Of a DNA stretch of 16,865 nucleotides, positions 14,092 through 16,865 are shown piece after piece; within the stretch, counting starts at the first letter, position 1; each line of letters begins with the position of its first letter. The notes below the pieces were generated by a model. The model was not told the origin of the DNA, made no database searches, and saw only the letters and a list, made by a program, of their open reading frames with translations. The DNA lies in NCBI GenBank assembly GCA_037968555.1, contig JBBKVS010000006.1:1-16865 (forward strand). The letters run 5' to 3'. The DNA is from JAWXBM01 sp037968555 (GTDB taxonomy: Bacteria; Pseudomonadota; Gammaproteobacteria; Xanthomonadales; SZUA-36). Made by a program: the position numbers and the translations under genes.

Positions 14092-14499
14092 CTGGAGAGC
14101 TTTTTCGATTATACGTGGCTCAAATCTGTCCACCGTTTTCTGGCACTGATCAGCCTGTCAGGTTTTGTGCTGCGCTGGTGCTGGCGCATGCGGTCTTCGC
14201 AGTGGGCGCAAACCCGTCTGGCTAGAATCCTGCCACACATAATTGACACCCTGTTCCTGGTCAGCGGACTTTGCCTGGCATGGCAGGCAGCAATGATTGC
14301 CAATCCTCCAGCCTGGTTATGGGCCAAGATTATTGGTCTGGTGGCCTACATCATCCTGGGCGCGGTGGCCATGCGCAGCGCCCCTCGTAAACCACACTCA
14401 CAGCTGGCCTTTGCGGCTGCCATCAGTTGCTTCTGTTGGATTGTATCGGTGGCGATGTGGAAATCACCGCTGGGAGTTTTCCTGATTTTTAGCGGATAG
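14092..14499 (+). CDS. SirB-family membrane protein, start codon uncertain
   Basis: A four-helix inner-membrane protein of the SirB family, function not established. Helices: VHRFLALISLSGFVLR, ILPHIIDTLFLVSGLCLAW, WLWAKIIGLVAYIILGAVAM and AFAAAISCFCWIVSVAMW; family marks are RILPHIIDTLFLVSG and the C-terminal KSPLG. The first standard start in frame, GTG at 14167, falls after helix 1 and would remove it. No ATG, GTG or TTG lies in frame between the nsrR stop (14056-14058) and there. The coordinate given uses a CTG at 14092 with GGAG six bases upstream, which is a guess. Another view: an ATG overlapping the nsrR stop (14058) reaches this frame if one C of the run 14066-14069 is skipped. Likely co-transcribed with nsrR. 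Confidence 0.72.
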   Translation: MESFFDYTWLKSVHRFLALISLSGFVLRWCWRMRSSQWAQTRLARILPHIIDTLFLVSGLCLAWQAAMIANPPAWLWAKIIGLVAYIILGAVAMRSAPRKPHSQLAFAAAISCFCWIVSVAMWKSPLGVFLIFSG

Positions 14500-14537
14500 A
14501 CCCGCACTGATCATTCCAAGCCAAATCCAGGGCACCC

Positions 14538-14561
14538 AAAAAGAGCGCCAAGAGGGCGCTC
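14538..14561 (-). terminator. Intrinsic terminator for the exported-protein operon
   Basis: On the minus strand a 7-bp stem, GAGCGCC and GGCGCTC (14561-14555 with 14549-14543), with a 5-base loop is followed by five T residues (14542-14538). It lies 42 bp beyond the stop of the small exported protein gene and closes the operon transcribed from the right side. On the plus strand it has no T tail after SirB. Confidence 0.8.
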
Positions 14562-14603
14562 CTATTGCATTACCGGAGCGGTTATTTCCGCTGACTTGAA
14601 AAC

Positions 14604-15059
14604 TTATTCTTCAACAACATCTTCTGCAGGAACTGGTACCAGTTCAGTGCCCGCCAACATGGGTATGGTGAAGTTCTCGCCGCCCTGGCTGCTGGCATAA
14701 ACATTCAATTCCTGGCCTTCAACTGTCTTTGAAATCGAAACTTCTTCATCACCAATTTCAGCCTTGAATCCGCGCTGCGGATAAACTCTCTCCGGATCAC
14801 CCCAACTGCCATCCGGTTCCCGGTACCGAACCACGGTGGAATTCGCGCCATGACGAACAATTTTGACTTGAATCTTGGCAAACCACTCGCCACCCCGTTC
14901 GATCAATTCAAGACAGTGATTGGCTATAGTTGGAGTGCTCTCCAGTAGCTCGGCGCTCCAGACTACATCCGCGCAGCCTGGAGTATGGGCCGTTGCGTTG
15001 ACGGAAAAACCTGCGGCCAGCGCAGCGGCCAGCTTGATTAAATGTATCGATTTTTTCAT
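14604..15059 (-). CDS. Small exported protein of unknown function
   Basis: Not recognised. The chosen ATG at 15059 gives 151 residues starting MKKSIHLIKLAAALAAGFSV, a clear Sec signal peptide with probable cleavage after NATA (about residue 24). A longer start at 15131 would hide this signal. The mature part has two cysteines (in HTPGCAD and NHCLEL) that could form a disulfide, a middle beta-rich segment (KIQVKIVRHG, RYREPDGSWGDP, SISKTVEGQELNVYAS) and an acidic tail ending VVEE. No lipobox or membrane helix is seen after the signal. It is last in a minus-strand run, 46 bp after the esterase gene, and is followed by a terminator. Probably periplasmic. Confidence 0.65.
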   Translation of the reverse strand: MKKSIHLIKLAAALAAGFSVNATAHTPGCADVVWSAELLESTPTIANHCLELIERGGEWFAKIQVKIVRHGANSTVVRYREPDGSWGDPERVYPQRGFKAEIGDEEVSISKTVEGQELNVYASSQGGENFTIPMLAGTELVPVPAEDVVEE

Positions 15060-15105
15060 AGCTTTCTCACTCTGGGTCGGTGAACTGATCAAAGCCACAT
15101 AGTGC

Positions 15106-16005
15106 TCATGGACTGATGTGCGTCCTGGCAAATTCTGCCAGCTCTATCAATGCCTTACGGGACTCGGGCAGGAATCCAAAAAGGGTAAAATCATGCGGCA
15201 TATCGGGCCAGACAGCGATTTTTGTAGTTACTCCCTGACTGCGGGCTTTGGCTTCTGCCAGCACGCTATTGTCCAGCAATACTTCTGCACCACTGACCTG
15301 GAACATCAATGGCGGAAAGTCACTGAAGCTCCCCCAGTAGGGACTGGCCAGTGGGTTGCTGGGGTTATTGTGACCCAGATACCAGTGACGAAACAGCATG
15401 ACCGTGGCCAGGAGAAACATACTGTCAGACTGTTCATTATCTATTGTGGAGCGGCCAATGCTGGTCAAATCGGTGGCAGGCGAAATCAATAAAGCACAGG
15501 CAGGCATCTCCCTCCCGGCATCACGTAATTGTGACAGCAAACCCAGACTGAGAGCGCCACCTGCGGAATCCCCGCACAGCACAACCTGGCCCGGATCAAC
15601 GCCACTTGCCAGCATAGCGTTCCATGCTGCCAGGCAATCTTCTGTGGCTGCAGGAAAAGGATGTTCTGGCGCCAGTCTATAGGCAGGAATCCAGGCATCC
15701 ATACCCAGCTCCAGGGCCAATCGACCCGCCAGGGCTGCATGCATATTGGGAGACTCAAGGCACCATGCACCGCCGTGCAGCAGGAAAACCGTACCTTTGC
15801 TATCGCCATTTCGTGGTGTCACATGACGCGCAGCAATTCCACCCAATTCAGCTTCACGCCATTGCATCTGACTGGGCATCAGGTCACGGCGTTGATCCAT
15901 TCGGGTCACTGAAGCCCGGAAGTGTTCCACCTGTTTTCCCTGCGGCGGCTTTCTAACCATCAGGCGCAGATACCAGTTAAACAATCGGGTTTGCCAGCTG
16001 ATCAT
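15106..16005 (-). CDS. Alpha/beta hydrolase, HSL-type esterase/lipase
   Basis: A 299-residue carboxylic ester hydrolase of the hormone-sensitive-lipase family, probably cytoplasmic. Motifs: oxyanion-hole HGGAW (77-81), YRLAPEHPFPAATED (109-123), nucleophile S147 in GDSAGG, acidic residue E241 in GAEVLLD (the place of the Asp in the family DPLxD motif, with D245 close by) and H271 in PHDFTLF. The catalytic set looks complete, but the acid is Glu. The start at 16005 is supported by AGGA nine bases upstream. There is no signal peptide. It is 64 bp downstream of the MAPEG gene and 46 bp upstream of the exported-protein gene, all on one strand, so probably one operon. The substrate cannot be told from the sequence. 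Confidence 0.9.
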   Translation of the reverse strand: MISWQTRLFNWYLRLMVRKPPQGKQVEHFRASVTRMDQRRDLMPSQMQWREAELGGIAARHVTPRNGDSKGTVFLLHGGAWCLESPNMHAALAGRLALELGMDAWIPAYRLAPEHPFPAATEDCLAAWNAMLASGVDPGQVVLCGDSAGGALSLGLLSQLRDAGREMPACALLISPATDLTSIGRSTIDNEQSDSMFLLATVMLFRHWYLGHNNPSNPLASPYWGSFSDFPPLMFQVSGAEVLLDNSVLAEAKARSQGVTTKIAVWPDMPHDFTLFGFLPESRKALIELAEFARTHISP

Positions 16006-16069
16006 GAATCAATTTCCTGTGAGGCTGCTGATGGCAGCAATTCAAGCCACCAGGGAATATACGTTGTAA

Positions 16070-16498
16070 TCAGAACAATATCTGTAGCAGTAATCTGTAG
16101 GCAATCAGCAGGTCGAGCAGCAAAATCAGCACCGCGCCCAGGGCAAATACTCTGCGCCGATTGGGAACAAAGTTGGAACCTATGTGGATAGCTGCGTGCA
16201 CATAACGTGACAAAACGAAGACCAGTGCAAGAACCAGGGTGAAAATATTGGCCAAATGCATGGCCCACAGCATGATGCAAGTGACATAAAACAGCACCGG
16301 TAACTCGAACTGGTTGCGAATGCAATTGTTCACCTGCACAACATCGTCAGGCCAGGCGTCAGCGTGCAGGCTTCTCCGGGTTTCGTCCACTGTACCAGTC
16401 GCAGCGGCTCTTTTCTTGCGGGCACCGAGCACCAGGTACAGCCACACAACCAGGAATATCTGCAATATGACGGGAATGAATATCAAATCTGCATGCAT
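16070..16498 (-). CDS. MAPEG family membrane protein
   Basis: A 142-residue integral membrane protein with four predicted helices: about 5-24 (IFIPVILQIFLVVWLYLVLG), 66-88, 88-105 and 118-140. The segment NNCIRNQFELPVLFYV (57-72) is the conserved part of the MAPEG superfamily (glutathione- and eicosanoid-related membrane proteins); bacterial members mostly lack a known role. The start at 16498 has AAGGAA about nine bases upstream. It lies 88 bp downstream of the OsmC-like gene on the same strand, with a possible -10 (TATGAT, 16533 down to 16528) in between. Confidence 0.87.
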   Translation of the reverse strand: MHADLIFIPVILQIFLVVWLYLVLGARKKRAAATGTVDETRRSLHADAWPDDVVQVNNCIRNQFELPVLFYVTCIMLWAMHLANIFTLVLALVFVLSRYVHAAIHIGSNFVPNRRRVFALGAVLILLLDLLIAYRLLLQILF

Positions 16499-16527
16499 GT
16501 TGATTATTCCTTTAATGCCATTGAGGC

Positions 16528-16533
16528 ATCATA
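16528..16533 (-). promoter_or_regulatory. Possible -10 box for the MAPEG gene
   Basis: TATGAT on the minus strand (five of six to consensus), 30 bases upstream of the MAPEG ATG. No convincing -35 is seen at 16-18 bases (TTGGGT lies at 19). Tentative. Confidence 0.3.
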
Positions 16534-16586
16534 AGTCATCAGTATGTCATTTACCCAATCGGTATCACGGCAGCCAGCTTCGGCGT

Positions 16587-16865
16587 TCAAAGCTGAACTG
16601 AAACCGGCTCGCAGCGCAGTTCAGTTTTTACCGAATTGGCAATAAAACACTCGTCATGCGCTTGCTCATGCATCTGCTCAATATCAGCCTGGGATGGCAA
16701 ATTCTCACCCGAGAATTTTACTTCCGGTCGTAAAGTGACCCGCGTCATGGCCAACTTGCCATTGGAATTTTTACCCATCAGGCCCAAGGCCACATCGCGA
16801 TACGAATCAACCACAAACTTGCGCTTGGCCGCAATGGACAGGAACCACAGCATGTGACAACTGGA
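16587..16865 (-). CDS. OsmC family peroxiredoxin-like protein (N-terminus outside window)
   Basis: C-terminal 92 residues of an OsmC-like hydroperoxide-reducing protein. The frame is open to the right edge and reads SSCHMLWFLSIAAKR, which contains the family's first catalytic cysteine (SSCHML). The second catalytic cysteine is in ECFIANSVKTE. The segment GKMAMTRVTLRP seen in relatives appears here as GKLAMTRVTLRP. An internal ATG at 16853 lies after the first cysteine and cannot be the true start. It detoxifies organic peroxides with thiols. It lies upstream of the MAPEG gene on the same strand. Confidence 0.9.
   Translation of the reverse strand, partial: SSCHMLWFLSIAAKRKFVVDSYRDVALGLMGKNSNGKLAMTRVTLRPEVKFSGENLPSQADIEQMHEQAHDECFIANSVKTELRCEPVSVQL

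Noticed and set aside
16515..16529. ATGCC-ATTGA-GGCAT repeat upstream of the MAPEG gene
   Set aside because: Five-base arms, no supporting context; likely chance.
1..16865. CRISPR array, tRNA, rRNA, prophage or transposase gene
   Set aside because: No regularly spaced repeats, no tRNA-like cloverleaf and no such protein motifs were seen on either strand.

Overview
The window looks like chromosomal DNA of a gammaproteobacterium. The strongest pointer is the block ubiH-pepP-ygfB / divergent coiled-coil gene-zapA-6S RNA-fau, an arrangement known from Pseudomonas and, in part, from Escherichia coli. The exact genus cannot be read from the sequence. The gene products suggest a ubiquinone-using, respiratory, partly denitrifying bacterium.

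Layout. (1) Positions 1-3168, minus strand: ygfB, pepP and ubiH as one operon; ubiH runs off the left edge. (2) 3239-5994, plus strand: a sigma70-type promoter that would give a leaderless message for a small coiled-coil protein, then zapA, then ssrS (6S RNA) with its own -10 box and intrinsic terminator, then fau, an EVE-domain gene and rpiA. (3) 6096-8798, minus strand: a thioredoxin-like lipoprotein and an outer-membrane porin, separated by a 19-bp perfect inverted repeat that resembles a REP/MITE element. (4) 8884-14499: a respiratory/NO island. It holds a long cytochrome cd1 nitrite reductase (nirS) with an extra N-terminal cytochrome c domain and a probable lipid anchor, a TonB-dependent receptor of the heme-receptor type, a divergent NsrR-type NO sensor, and a SirB-like membrane protein downstream of nsrR whose start codon is not obvious. 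(5) 14538-16865, minus strand: a small exported protein of unknown function, an HSL-type esterase, a MAPEG-family membrane protein and the C-terminal part of an OsmC-like protein.

How the island may work. nirS, the TonB receptor and nsrR each have an FNR/DNR-type dyad, and in each case the dyad is centred 41.5 bp from a reasonable predicted start point with a -10-like hexamer at the expected place. The TonB receptor promoter also carries an NsrR-like palindrome between the activator box and the -10. The simplest reading is a small regulon switched on without oxygen (or with NO) and held back by NsrR until NO appears. It would supply nitrite reduction to NO, probably an outer-membrane uptake route and a porin, and the NO sensor itself. 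No heme d1 biosynthesis genes, NO reductase or separate NirM are in the window, so nirS is detached from its usual biosynthetic cluster here.

The best candidates for something less described are the lipid-anchored three-domain NirS, the NO-regulated TonB receptor beside it, and the odd start of the SirB gene. I saw no CRISPR array, tRNA, rRNA, phage or transposase gene.
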